Made by a program: the position numbers and the translations under genes. The notes under the pieces are model-generated. The model had not been told where the DNA came from, did no database searches, and worked only from the letters and a program-made list of their open reading frames with translations. DNA of 64,000 bases from Pseudoalteromonas marina (GTDB lineage: Bacteria > Pseudomonadota > Gammaproteobacteria > Enterobacterales > Alteromonadaceae). The DNA lies in assembly GCF_000238335.3 (NCBI RefSeq), contig NZ_AHCB03000005.1:1240001-1304000 (forward strand), written 5' to 3'. Shown here piece after piece: positions 33,061 to 39,756 of the stretch; position 1 is the stretch's first letter; each line of letters starts with the position of its first letter.

Positions 33061-33408
33061 ATGCGCTATCTAATCATTATTCTTGTCTCTTTAATTTCAT
33101 CAAAAGGCTACACTCTTGATGAAGTAGAATACTGTCGAAGTGTCCCTTCAAAAGAAGATATGTTTTTGGGTGATATATCAACTTCAGATAATTTAGTTCT
33201 AAAGCTTAACAACCCTACATGTATTATGTTGCCAAGTATGGATTACAAAGCTGTTTATATAGATACAGTGAAGTTAATTGATTCTAAGCTTAAATTATCC
33301 AAAGATTTGAAAAAACAAATTAGAGTCAAAGGTGAAACTAGGTTTGTAATATCAAATAATGGAATTATTGAGATATTGCTGACAGTTAACGGTGTAAATG
33401 CTTTATAA
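33061..33408 (+). CDS. Cassette 2: small exported protein, unknown function
   Basis: A 115-residue protein with a short Sec-type signal (MRYLIIILVSLISSKGYT, about 18 residues) and two cysteines in the mature part (EYCRSV and PTCIML) that could form a disulfide, so a periplasmic location is likely. It resembles no family I know. ATG 33061 follows AAGGGA. The stop codon is part of R''. The cassette spans 33043-33495. Confidence 0.75.
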   Translation: MRYLIIILVSLISSKGYTLDEVEYCRSVPSKEDMFLGDISTSDNLVLKLNNPTCIMLPSMDYKAVYIDTVKLIDSKLKLSKDLKKQIRVKGETRFVISNNGIIEILLTVNGVNAL

Positions 33409-33501
33409 CAAGTTACTCAAAAGGACAAATAACAGTTGGTTTTTGCTCCTTCGTCGCTTATTTTAACCAACTATTATTTGCCTCTTAGTAAGGCGTTAGG
33501 T
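33403..33501 (+). repeat. attC site 2 (cassette 2 / cassette 3 junction)
   Basis: R'' TTATAAC to R' GTTAGGT, 99 bp. The inner arms ACAAATAACAGTTGGTT and AACCAACTATTATTTG fold back, with a loop containing TTTGCTCCTTCGTCGC. This body is shared with attC 3 and attC 6. Crossover after G33495. Confidence 0.92.
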
Positions 33502-33504
33502 GAA

Positions 33505-34011
33505 ATGAGAATGCGGCTAATATTCGCTATATTTATATCTATAACAATAAACTCAGGTTGTAGCCTGCTTGAGACCTCAGCTACTGTAGGATTAGCCTCT
33601 GGTCATGTTGTATCTCAATCAAGTAAAGAAGCAGCTGCACAGATAGCACCTACTTTATATGCTGATGAGATTAATATAACGGAATTAAAAAGCACTATCT
33701 GTACAACACTAGATTCTAAATTTGGAAACCGTTGGTATTATATGGGCAGTGACGATGAGTATGATTATGTGGTTACTTATCCATTTATAAAGTCACAGCA
33801 GATATATAAAATACTACGAGGTGCATTGTTTTTAAATCAGACGTTTGAAGTAACCCAAAACAAAAATGATTGGATAACGATTGTAAAATACAATTATATG
33901 AACCCAGCAAACAATCACTTCCATTGGCAGTTAGAATGCAATGCTTCTACTAGCAGTAATTTAAAATTTGGTGATTTTTCACCTAACAAGTCATTTCAGC
34001 AGGACAAATAA
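33505..34011 (+). CDS. Cassette 3: predicted lipoprotein, unknown function
   Basis: A 168-residue protein; ATG 33505 lies just inside the cassette, whereas upstream in-frame starts fall in attC 2. It carries a lipoprotein signal with lipobox INSGC (Cys near residue 16). A mature domain of about 150 residues follows, including SSKEAAAQIAPTLY and paired aromatic segments (RWYYMGSDDEYDYVV). The last ten residues are encoded by attC 3 sequence. Family not recognised; it is probably anchored in a membrane facing the periplasm. The cassette spans 33496-34072. Confidence 0.75.
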   Translation: MRMRLIFAIFISITINSGCSLLETSATVGLASGHVVSQSSKEAAAQIAPTLYADEINITELKSTICTTLDSKFGNRWYYMGSDDEYDYVVTYPFIKSQQIYKILRGALFLNQTFEVTQNKNDWITIVKYNYMNPANNHFHWQLECNASTSSNLKFGDFSPNKSFQQDK

Positions 34012-34078
34012 CTGTTGGCTTTGCTCCTGCGTCGCTATTTTAGCCAACAATTATTTGCCTCTGAATGAGGCGTTATGT
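33981..34078 (+). repeat. attC site 3 (cassette 3 / cassette 4 junction)
   Basis: R'' ACCTAAC to R' GTTATGT, 98 bp, with fold-back arms ACAAATAACTGTTGGCT and AGCCAACAATTATTTG. Crossover after G34072. The cassette 3 start and R'' are complementary over 11 nt (33495-33505 with 33977-33987). Confidence 0.92.
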
Positions 34079-34091
34079 TGCTGGGTAAGTT

Positions 34092-34466
34092 ATGGCCTCT
34101 TTAAAATCATTAAAAGGTGCGGCGTACGATATTGCGCACCATGCTCAGAGTGGATTGAGTTATTTACACCCATATATTGGCCAACTGTGCGAAGAAAAAG
34201 GATTAATTGAAGCTAGCGTCAATTTATTGGATAGCAATCCTTATCCATGTGAACTTCGCAGAATTGATCAATTGGAATCGTCGTGTATTGCATTGCAAGA
34301 GAAGTTCAAGGACATTTTAGCCAAGTTAAACTTACTACTATCTGAAGTACGTGGTTTGCATTTGAAATTTAGCTTTTCTTCAAGTATGGATGATTATTAT
34401 ACATGCTCTGTTGAGAGCACACTATTGAAGCAAGATGGAGCAAAGTTTGTTCAAAATGTTAGGTAG
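34092..34466 (+). CDS. Cassette 4: soluble protein of unknown function
   Basis: A 124-residue protein with no signal or membrane segment. The N-terminus MASLKSLKGAAYDIAHHAQSG resembles hypothetical proteins I recall from gene cassettes of other integrons, but I cannot confirm this. Amphipathic helices fill the middle (LQEKFKDILAKLNLLLSEV) and a beta-rich segment (HLKFSFSSSMDDYYTCSVES) follows. The stop is 1 bp before the region complementary to the cassette start. The cassette spans 34073-34532. Confidence 0.75.
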   Translation: MASLKSLKGAAYDIAHHAQSGLSYLHPYIGQLCEEKGLIEASVNLLDSNPYPCELRRIDQLESSCIALQEKFKDILAKLNLLLSEVRGLHLKFSFSSSMDDYYTCSVESTLLKQDGAKFVQNVR

Positions 34467-34469
34467 GCA

Positions 34470-34538
34470 ACATAACAAAAACATAAAGACGGATTTGGCG
34501 GAAAAGCGCCGCCAAACCGCTTATGTAAAGTGTTAGCA
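34470..34538 (+). repeat. attC site 4, short divergent type
   Basis: R'' ACATAAC to R' GTTAGCA, only 69 bp, with arms GGATTTGGCGG and CCGCCAAACCG around a short loop. It differs in body from the 95-101 bp attC sites of the other cassettes, which suggests this cassette came from a different integron pool. Crossover after G34532; start and R'' are complementary over 10 nt. Confidence 0.88.
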
Positions 34539-34553
34539 GTACAGGAAAGTTCA

Positions 34554-34964
34554 GTGTTAGAAATAGGTGTCGAGGAAAAATCAGGAAATTTTATTGGGAG
34601 TGTAATTCACCTTCCATCTAATGCCTTGGTCAAAAGTTCATCTAAAACAGCCGAGAAAGCCGTATCTTTGTGTTTACGAGATCTTAGTAATCAACTTTCT
34701 AAATTACAGTGGTTTTATATCCAAGTATCTGAAGGTGTAATAACTGAATTATCAATAAATGGTCTCTTTGATTTTTCTTGTTCTGCCGTGAGTGTTACCT
34801 CATTTGAGGAGTATCTAGATAGTCAAAAAGTTATGCTTTCTTCTCTCCATCAATTTAGTTTCAATAACAAAAACTATTCTGGTTATGTTTGTAATCCCAA
34901 TAGCTATCAGAAACTTATCGAGAGTATTTTAAATAATTCAGAGTTTGAGTTATCGTACTGCTAA
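34554..34964 (+). CDS. Cassette 5: soluble protein of unknown function
   Basis: A 136-residue protein. GTG 34554 is preferred since AGGAAA lies 5 nt before it; the longer frame from 34530 begins within attC 4. It is a mixed alpha/beta protein without signal peptide, containing NFIGSVIHLPS and EEYLDSQKVML. No family recognised. The stop codon and last residues (SYC) fall in the R'' end. The cassette spans 34533-35047. Confidence 0.72.
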   Translation: MLEIGVEEKSGNFIGSVIHLPSNALVKSSSKTAEKAVSLCLRDLSNQLSKLQWFYIQVSEGVITELSINGLFDFSCSAVSVTSFEEYLDSQKVMLSSLHQFSFNNKNYSGYVCNPNSYQKLIESILNNSEFELSYC

Positions 34965-35053
34965 CAAGGCATTCAACAGGACTAAAAACAGCGGGCTTTT
35001 CGCTTCGCTCCATTTTAGCCCACTATTTTTAGCCCGTTAATTGGGCGTTAGCA
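34959..35053 (+). repeat. attC site 5 (cassette 5 / cassette 6 junction)
   Basis: R'' TGCTAAC to R' GTTAGCA, 95 bp, arms CTAAAAACAGCGGGCT and AGCCCACTATTTTTAG. Crossover after G35047. The cassette 5 start and R'' are complementary over 11 nt. Confidence 0.9.
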
Positions 35054-35089
35054 GTACAAGAATCATTTCAATTAATGGAGTATATTTTC

Positions 35090-35281
35090 ATGGAACAGAA
35101 AAGTGGTAAGCCTCAGTTAAAAGAATCTAATGACAATCTAGATCTTATTCGGATGCAAACCGAAGTTGCACTTGTAGATTCAATGACAAAATCAAAAACA
35201 TTAACAATAATGGTAGTTGTTGGTGTTCTAGCGTTTTCTGGTTTTGCGTATTTTTTATATAAAATGGCTGGTATGCAATAA
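35090..35281 (+). CDS. Cassette 6: small single-helix membrane protein
   Basis: A 63-residue protein; ATG 35090 follows GGAG by 9 nt (ATG 35075 lies upstream of that site). The first 40 residues are charged and helical (NLDLIRMQTEVALVDSMTKSK). One hydrophobic helix follows (about 41-59) and ends near the C-terminus with YKMAGMQ, giving a tail-anchored topology with the soluble part probably cytoplasmic. No family recognised. The cassette spans 35048-35389. Confidence 0.7.
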   Translation: MEQKSGKPQLKESNDNLDLIRMQTEVALVDSMTKSKTLTIMVVVGVLAFSGFAYFLYKMAGMQ

Positions 35282-35295
35282 CTTATGGAATGTAC

Positions 35296-35395
35296 AGCTA
35301 ACAAACTGTTAAACAAGGACAAAAAACAGTTGGTTTTTGCTCCTTCGTCGCTAATTTTAACCAACTATTTTTTGCCTGTTAACAGGGCGTTATAC
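35296..35395 (+). repeat. attC site 6 (cassette 6 / cassette 7 junction)
   Basis: R'' AGCTAAC to R' GTTATAC, 100 bp. The body is nearly the same as attC 2 (AACAGTTGGTTTTTGCTCC and AACCAACTATT shared). Crossover after G35389. Cassette 6 start and R'' are complementary at 10 of 11 positions. Confidence 0.92.
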
Positions 35396-35418
35396 GTACT
35401 GCGATATAGGTGTAAATT

Positions 35419-35715
35419 TTGAGGATGACGAAATTCGATAGATATTTAAAAGCCTATTTCGACTTAAGTGATGAGTTTAAAAACTTGGACAATGAAACTA
35501 TCCGAGAGTTAGTTAAAGGTTGGGAGCAATCACTTAAACAAATTGAGGATTTCGTTACTTCAAAAAAAGTAACAAAATCACAAATGGTATCAGGTTTGGA
35601 ACAAGGGTTACGTGAGATTCCGGAGATTATCTGTGACTTACCCAGCCCAATTAAAGAACAGGCGCTATTAATGTATAATCAGGCTGTGCTTAAAACAATC
35701 CCGGAACTTGAGTAA
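35419..35715 (+). CDS. Cassette 7: small helical protein, unknown function
   Basis: A 96-98 residue soluble protein, mostly helical and acidic, with no signal or membrane segment (ETIRELVKGWEQSLKQIEDF; SPIKEQALLMYNQAV). The start is TTG 35419, with AGGTG 6 nt upstream, or ATG 35425, where GAGG abuts the codon; unresolved. It is the last cassette; its attC is cut off 12 nt after the stop. Possible immunity- or regulator-like size, but nothing supports a specific role. Confidence 0.65.
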   Translation: MRMTKFDRYLKAYFDLSDEFKNLDNETIRELVKGWEQSLKQIEDFVTSKKVTKSQMVSGLEQGLREIPEIICDLPSPIKEQALLMYNQAVLKTIPELE

Positions 35716-35716
35716 T

Positions 35717-35750
35717 GTACGTATAATTAAAGGTTGGGAGCAATCACTTA
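35717..35750. repeat. Eroded attC start followed by a 24-bp duplication
   Basis: GTACGTATAA (35717-35726) is the expected R'' of cassette 7, complementary to 35390-35399, but the closing C is T and no attC body follows. Instead, 35727-35750 repeats exactly 24 bp from inside the cassette 7 gene (35513-35536, TTAAAGGTTGGGAGC...). The array is therefore truncated here. Confidence 0.85.
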
Positions 35751-35760
35751 TGAAAATACA

Positions 35761-35877
35761 GGGGGCAAATCTTGACTTCAGACATCAAGTCGCAATTAAC
35801 TCGAAGTAACTTTAGTTTGTGCATTATTTTCCTCTTAAAGCGAAGCGCCTCTCACCCTCTTTGTTAATAAACTGGCT
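35761..35877. repeat. 116-bp direct repeat, copy A (REP-like end)
   Basis: Begins GGGGGCAAATCTTGACTTCAG and shares 27 of 28 nt with 36457-36484. It ends with AAAGCGAAGCGCCTC...CCTCTTTGT, matching copy B, with a less conserved centre. In copy B the start is GGGG followed by GTCAA-ATC-TTGAC, a tetranucleotide-plus-foldback layout like REP elements served by RAYT transposases. No RAYT gene lies in the window. Confidence 0.8.
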
Positions 35878-36037
35878 CTAAAAAAATTAGTTTTTGTTTT
35901 TTTAGCTTAAAAATCTCTGCCATATTTTAACTGCAAATGGGATGTAAGTGAAAAGCCACTGGCTTACTATTTATTCTGTTGTTTTGGAAGGTAACTGCAG
36001 TAAAGTGTTAGTTAATTAACCTAAATAAGGAACATTC

Positions 36038-36499
36038 ATGGAATTAGCTAAAGCTACAAGCTTGCAATTTGAAGTATCAGAAACAGGTCATCAAATTGTT
36101 CAGGCTGAAATAAATGGGCATACAGTACGTTTAATTTTAGATACAGCGGCGGGTGCATCTGTTTTAGATAGAGCATGTATTAAATAGCTTGGAATACAAG
36201 AGGCACTAAGCGAAGAAAATGACGCAGGTTTAGGTACAACCGAACACGAAATGGGCTTAACAGACGTTGTAAAATTTGAACTGGCAGGGCAGGTGTATAA
36301 AAGTACGCAGTTTGTATCACTAGACCTAGACCATGTTCAGGCCGCTGGTGGTGGCAATTCAATACATGGGTTATTAGTCTCGCCATTTTTTAGAAAATAC
36401 CAAGCCATATTAGATTTTGGTACTAATACACTGACAATTAAACTAAATGAGATAAAGGGGTCAAATCTTGACTTCAGACATCAAATTGCAAATAGCTAA
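36038..36499 (+). pseudogene. Retropepsin-like aspartic protease gene with an in-frame UAG
   Basis: ATG 36038 follows AAGGAACATTC and opens MELAKATSLQFEVSE. At about residue 34 comes LILDTAAGASVLD, the retropepsin catalytic Asp motif (usually DTGAS). The frame then meets TAG at 36185 (after CIK) and continues unbroken for 103 codons with protease-like sequence (GLLVSPFFRKYQAILDFGTNTLTI). The last 16 residues are encoded by repeat copy B. It is either a recent nonsense pseudogene or a readthrough gene; one substitution would restore it. Confidence 0.75.
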
Positions 36500-36572
36500 A
36501 GCGTCCTAATATAACCCATTATATTTCTCTAAAAGCGGAGCGCCTCAAATCCTCTTTGTGAATTAATCAGCT
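36457..36572. repeat. 116-bp direct repeat, copy B (REP-like end)
   Basis: Second copy of 35761-35877: GGGGTCAAATCTTGACTTCAG at the start and AAAGCGGAGCGCCTC...CCTCTTTGTGAATTAATCAGCT at the end. It overlaps the 3' end of the retropepsin-like frame and the last codons of the convergent sugar dehydrogenase gene. Confidence 0.8.
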
Positions 36573-37744
36573 TTAAACAACATCAGCTTAGCATCTTTCC
36601 CATCAGTTAATATGGCTACATTACCTTGAGTAGTTACAAATACATCTCTTAATCGTCCTGTTGCTTCTGGAAATACATGCGACTGGGTGAATTTACCATT
36701 CGCTAAATTAACGCTGTAGAGTTTTTTATCTACAAGCGTGGTGATGAGCACATGTTTTTGAAGCGAAGGGAATGCGGCGTGTTTAGAGCCATAATACGCC
36801 ATACCCGATGGAGCGATTGATGGCGTCCAATCTACGCTTGGTTTTTGCATGCCTGGGTAGTCTCTAAATGGAGATATGCGCGCTTGCGAGTAATCGTCAC
36901 CGTTTGTAATGACTGGCCAACCGTAATTATTTCCAGCCGTTAAATAATTTAGCTCGTCGCCACCTGCGGGGCCATGTTCGTGGCTTACAATTTGTTGCGT
37001 GTCATAGTCGTACACTAAACCTTGAAGGTTACGGTGCCCATATGAATACACTGCATGAGCTGTTGGGTTTTTGTGGTCAATAAAAGGGTTATTTTTGGGT
37101 GTTTTGCCATTTGCTGAAATGCGCAGTGTTTTGCCAAGCTGGCTAGTTACTACTTGTGCTTGCTCTCTGTAGTCAAAACCATCGCCACTTGAAAACAGTA
37201 TAGTGTTATCGGGGAGAATAAGGGCGCGACCAGAGTAATGTTGTGGTGTGTCTTTATCTGTGGCTACGTTGTAAATGATGGTTGGCGTTGTAAAACGTGT
37301 ACCGTTGAAGGTAGCTTTAGCTATTACGAGCCTGTTTGCATCAAGATTGCCTTGGGCGTAGGTAAAAATAACTTCTTTGGACTTAGCAAAATTAGGCGTG
37401 AGTACTATATCAAGTAAACCACCTTGACCTGCAACGTATAAACCTTCAAGTGGTAATTTTATTCTACTTTGCTCGTTATTTTTAATAACCACTACGTGGC
37501 CGTCGCGTTCGGTTATTAACCATGTGCCATCGGGCAGTTGCACCATACTCCAAGGCGAGTTTAGCTGTGTAGCGAGTGTTTGCGTTGTATATTGTTTTTT
37601 AGGTAATGCATTGTTTGCATTGACGTTAAATGAGAAGAGCAGGAATAGTATAAAAAGCGAGATGCATTGTTTACCGCGCAAGCCTTTGCTACTGTATGAA
37701 AAATTATTTAGTTTAAATTGAGATAACCATGTTGTTTTTAACAC
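36563..37744 (-). CDS. PQQ-dependent soluble aldose (sugar) dehydrogenase
   Basis: A protein of about 393 residues. GTG 37744 is favoured because AAGGGAG sits 5 nt upstream; ATG 37759 is the alternative. After a long signal sequence (ending near FNVNANN) comes a six-bladed beta-propeller of the GSDH/YliI family: LNSPWSMVQLPDGTWLITERDG, GQGGLLDIVL, YGHRNLQGL and GPAGGDELNYL. These enzymes oxidise aldoses in the periplasm with PQQ; the window encodes no PQQ synthesis genes. Its 5' end overlaps that of the divergent small membrane protein. Confidence 0.9.
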   Translation of the reverse strand: MLKTTWLSQFKLNNFSYSSKGLRGKQCISLFILFLLFSFNVNANNALPKKQYTTQTLATQLNSPWSMVQLPDGTWLITERDGHVVVIKNNEQSRIKLPLEGLYVAGQGGLLDIVLTPNFAKSKEVIFTYAQGNLDANRLVIAKATFNGTRFTTPTIIYNVATDKDTPQHYSGRALILPDNTILFSSGDGFDYREQAQVVTSQLGKTLRISANGKTPKNNPFIDHKNPTAHAVYSYGHRNLQGLVYDYDTQQIVSHEHGPAGGDELNYLTAGNNYGWPVITNGDDYSQARISPFRDYPGMQKPSVDWTPSIAPSGMAYYGSKHAAFPSLQKHVLITTLVDKKLYSVNLANGKFTQSHVFPEATGRLRDVFVTTQGNVAILTDGKDAKLMLFKAD

Positions 37745-38181
37745 GCATACTCCCTTCATTTTTAGTTGCTTGGTTACTAACGTTTACGCTTGCTAGCTTG
37801 TTTCATAGCCAATACGTTGTCAATCAATTAGTTAATGTAGGTGTAGTTGTGGAGTTTGCAGACCGTGTTAATTTAACACTCGAAGATTGGTTAGGTTTAC
37901 TTCCTACGTATGGCGCTATTATTGCCCTTGCACTCACTATTGCTTTTTTAGTGACTTGGTTTATTAATAAAAAATTAAAAGCACATAGTACTGGGCTGTT
38001 TGTTATAGCGGGTATAGCCGCTTTTGCGACGGCGCTCATTGCGATTGAGTCTATTATGAATATAACCATTATTGCTGGCGCAAGAGGGTGGGGCTTTTAT
38101 TTACAATTGGTTGCAGGCGCTATTGGCGGTTACGCGTTTGCAAAACTAATTAAAGTATTTGAAAACATAAAGTTAAACTAA
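37729..38181 (+). CDS. Four-helix membrane protein, unknown function
   Basis: A 150-residue protein with hydrophobic segments at about 8-28, 60-80, 88-108 and 118-138. A polar loop (VNLTLEDWLGLLP) lies after the first helix. ATG 37729 follows TTGAGAT. I do not recognise the family. Its start codon lies inside the 5' coding end of the opposite-strand sugar dehydrogenase gene (16-bp overlap), so the two promoters must each lie within the other gene. Confidence 0.7.
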   Translation: MLFLTRILPSFLVAWLLTFTLASLFHSQYVVNQLVNVGVVVEFADRVNLTLEDWLGLLPTYGAIIALALTIAFLVTWFINKKLKAHSTGLFVIAGIAAFATALIAIESIMNITIIAGARGWGFYLQLVAGAIGGYAFAKLIKVFENIKLN

Positions 38182-38261
38182 GTGTTTTTTAAGGCTAGTT
38201 CCTTAGCTAAAGCCGCTGTTTAATGAAAACCACGGCTTTTTAAAACCCTTTTTATACTTTA

Positions 38262-39461
38262 TTAAAAAAATAAACCAATGAGTTTGTAACTACTTAAGCC
38301 AAAAATAAGCATTAACACAGGTAGAGTAACTAGGTTTAAAATAAACGAGTTGGTAAATTTCCCCATGACCGATTTTTGATTTACTAACCACACTAAGTAA
38401 ATAGTGATAACAGGAAGTAATAAACCATTAGCTGCTTGGGCAAATATTATAACTGCGACAGGGTCTAACCCAAGAGATGCTACCGCAGCACCAAATAATA
38501 AGATGATAATAGCAACGCTTTTAAAGCGAGTACTTGCCATATCGTTTGACCAACCTAACATACCACATACGGCATAGGCCCCAGCAAGCGGCGCGGTTAT
38601 TGCGCTAGTTAGCCCTGCGGCAAACAACCCTATAGCAAAAAAGTAATGGGCTCCATCACCGAGCAAGGGCTCTAGTTGTACTGCCATGTTTGCTGCGCTA
38701 ATTTGCCCTGCGTTTGTTCCATAAAAAGCGACCGACGCGGTAGATAAAATAGCTAATGTGATTACACCACCCAAAGTAATTGAAAGGCCAGTATCAACAT
38801 TGGTTTGCTTAATTACTTTTTGTAAGTCACTTTTGCTGTCGTGCTTAGCTGCTAAAACGCCAGAGTGCAAAAACAGGTTGTACGGCACTATGGTTGTACC
38901 AACCAACGCTAAAACAGTTGTTATTGAGCCTTCGGGCAAGCTTGGCGTAAAGCCTGACAATATATCAGCCAGTGATGGTGAAGCCATGATCAATGTCGAT
39001 ATAAACACCAAGCTCATTAAAATCACTAATACTATAAGTGCGTTTTCTACCACTTTATGTTTGCCGCTATAAAGTAACCCGGCACTTAAAAAAGCAATTA
39101 GAGGGGTCCATATTTGCGGATTAACGTTTGGAAATATGCCAATTAATCCCATACTCGCGCCACTTAAATTACCCGCTTCGTATGCTGCACTGCCAACACC
39201 TATGGCGCTGATCACTAAAAATATGGCTAACGATTTAAATAGCGGGGTTTGAATATTTGCCCTAAGTGCTTGCGCTAAGTCTTGGCCTGTTGCAACGCCA
39301 AGGCGTGCCGCCATTGATTGCAGTAATATAGTGGCAATAACTGAAAATAGTAATGTCCAAATAAGCGCAAAACCAAAGTTTGCGCCTGCCACACTGGCTG
39401 TAGTGATTGTACCTGGCCCAATAAAGGCAGCAGTGACGAGTAATCCTGGACCTAATCGCAT
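38262..39461 (-). CDS. Nramp-family transporter with altered metal site
   Basis: A 399-residue protein with about eleven helices. N-terminal GPGLLVTAAFIGPGTITTAS corresponds to helix 1 of Nramp Mn/Fe transporters, and GTTIVPYNLFLHSG to helix 6. The canonical ligands differ: DPGN reads GPGT and MPH reads VPY. It is therefore a divergent Nramp-related protein, and its substrate may not be Mn2+ or Fe2+. Monocistronic. I see no Fur or MntR site that I could defend. Confidence 0.85.
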   Translation of the reverse strand: MRLGPGLLVTAAFIGPGTITTASVAGANFGFALIWTLLFSVIATILLQSMAARLGVATGQDLAQALRANIQTPLFKSLAIFLVISAIGVGSAAYEAGNLSGASMGLIGIFPNVNPQIWTPLIAFLSAGLLYSGKHKVVENALIVLVILMSLVFISTLIMASPSLADILSGFTPSLPEGSITTVLALVGTTIVPYNLFLHSGVLAAKHDSKSDLQKVIKQTNVDTGLSITLGGVITLAILSTASVAFYGTNAGQISAANMAVQLEPLLGDGAHYFFAIGLFAAGLTSAITAPLAGAYAVCGMLGWSNDMASTRFKSVAIIILLFGAAVASLGLDPVAVIIFAQAANGLLLPVITIYLVWLVNQKSVMGKFTNSFILNLVTLPVLMLIFGLSSYKLIGLFF

Positions 39462-39718
39462 AATTTACCTTAATAGTGTTATTGCATGTTGCTATTTAAA
39501 GTTACACCTAACGTTTAAAACCAATAATTATACGCCAAGCCTGTTGTGTATTGCCGCCACTTAAAATAAGTGCGGTGCAGCTATAGACATTTATTTACGG
39601 GTGCTTTTATGTAAGCATATGCTAAAAAAGGTCGAGTAGGATACCAATTTATATATAAATTTAAAGGGGATAGAACGCGTTTGCATGAACTTTAAACGAG
39701 TATGAGGGTATCAATTAA

Positions 39719-39756
39719 ACTCATAATGACACTGTATGTGTATTTACATTATGAGT
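39719..39756 (-). terminator. Possible avtA 3' hairpin
   Basis: Perfect 10-bp arms ACTCATAATG/CATTATGAGT with an 18-nt loop; the right arm overlaps the last codons and stop of avtA. The following TTTAATT on the minus strand is a weak T-tract, so termination is only possible. Confidence 0.45.

Noticed and set aside
31395..36572. Prophage or transposon-borne recombinase explanation for the intI region
   Set aside because: The IntI-specific insert, attI core and a run of attC-bounded cassettes explain the region. There are no phage structural or transposase genes.
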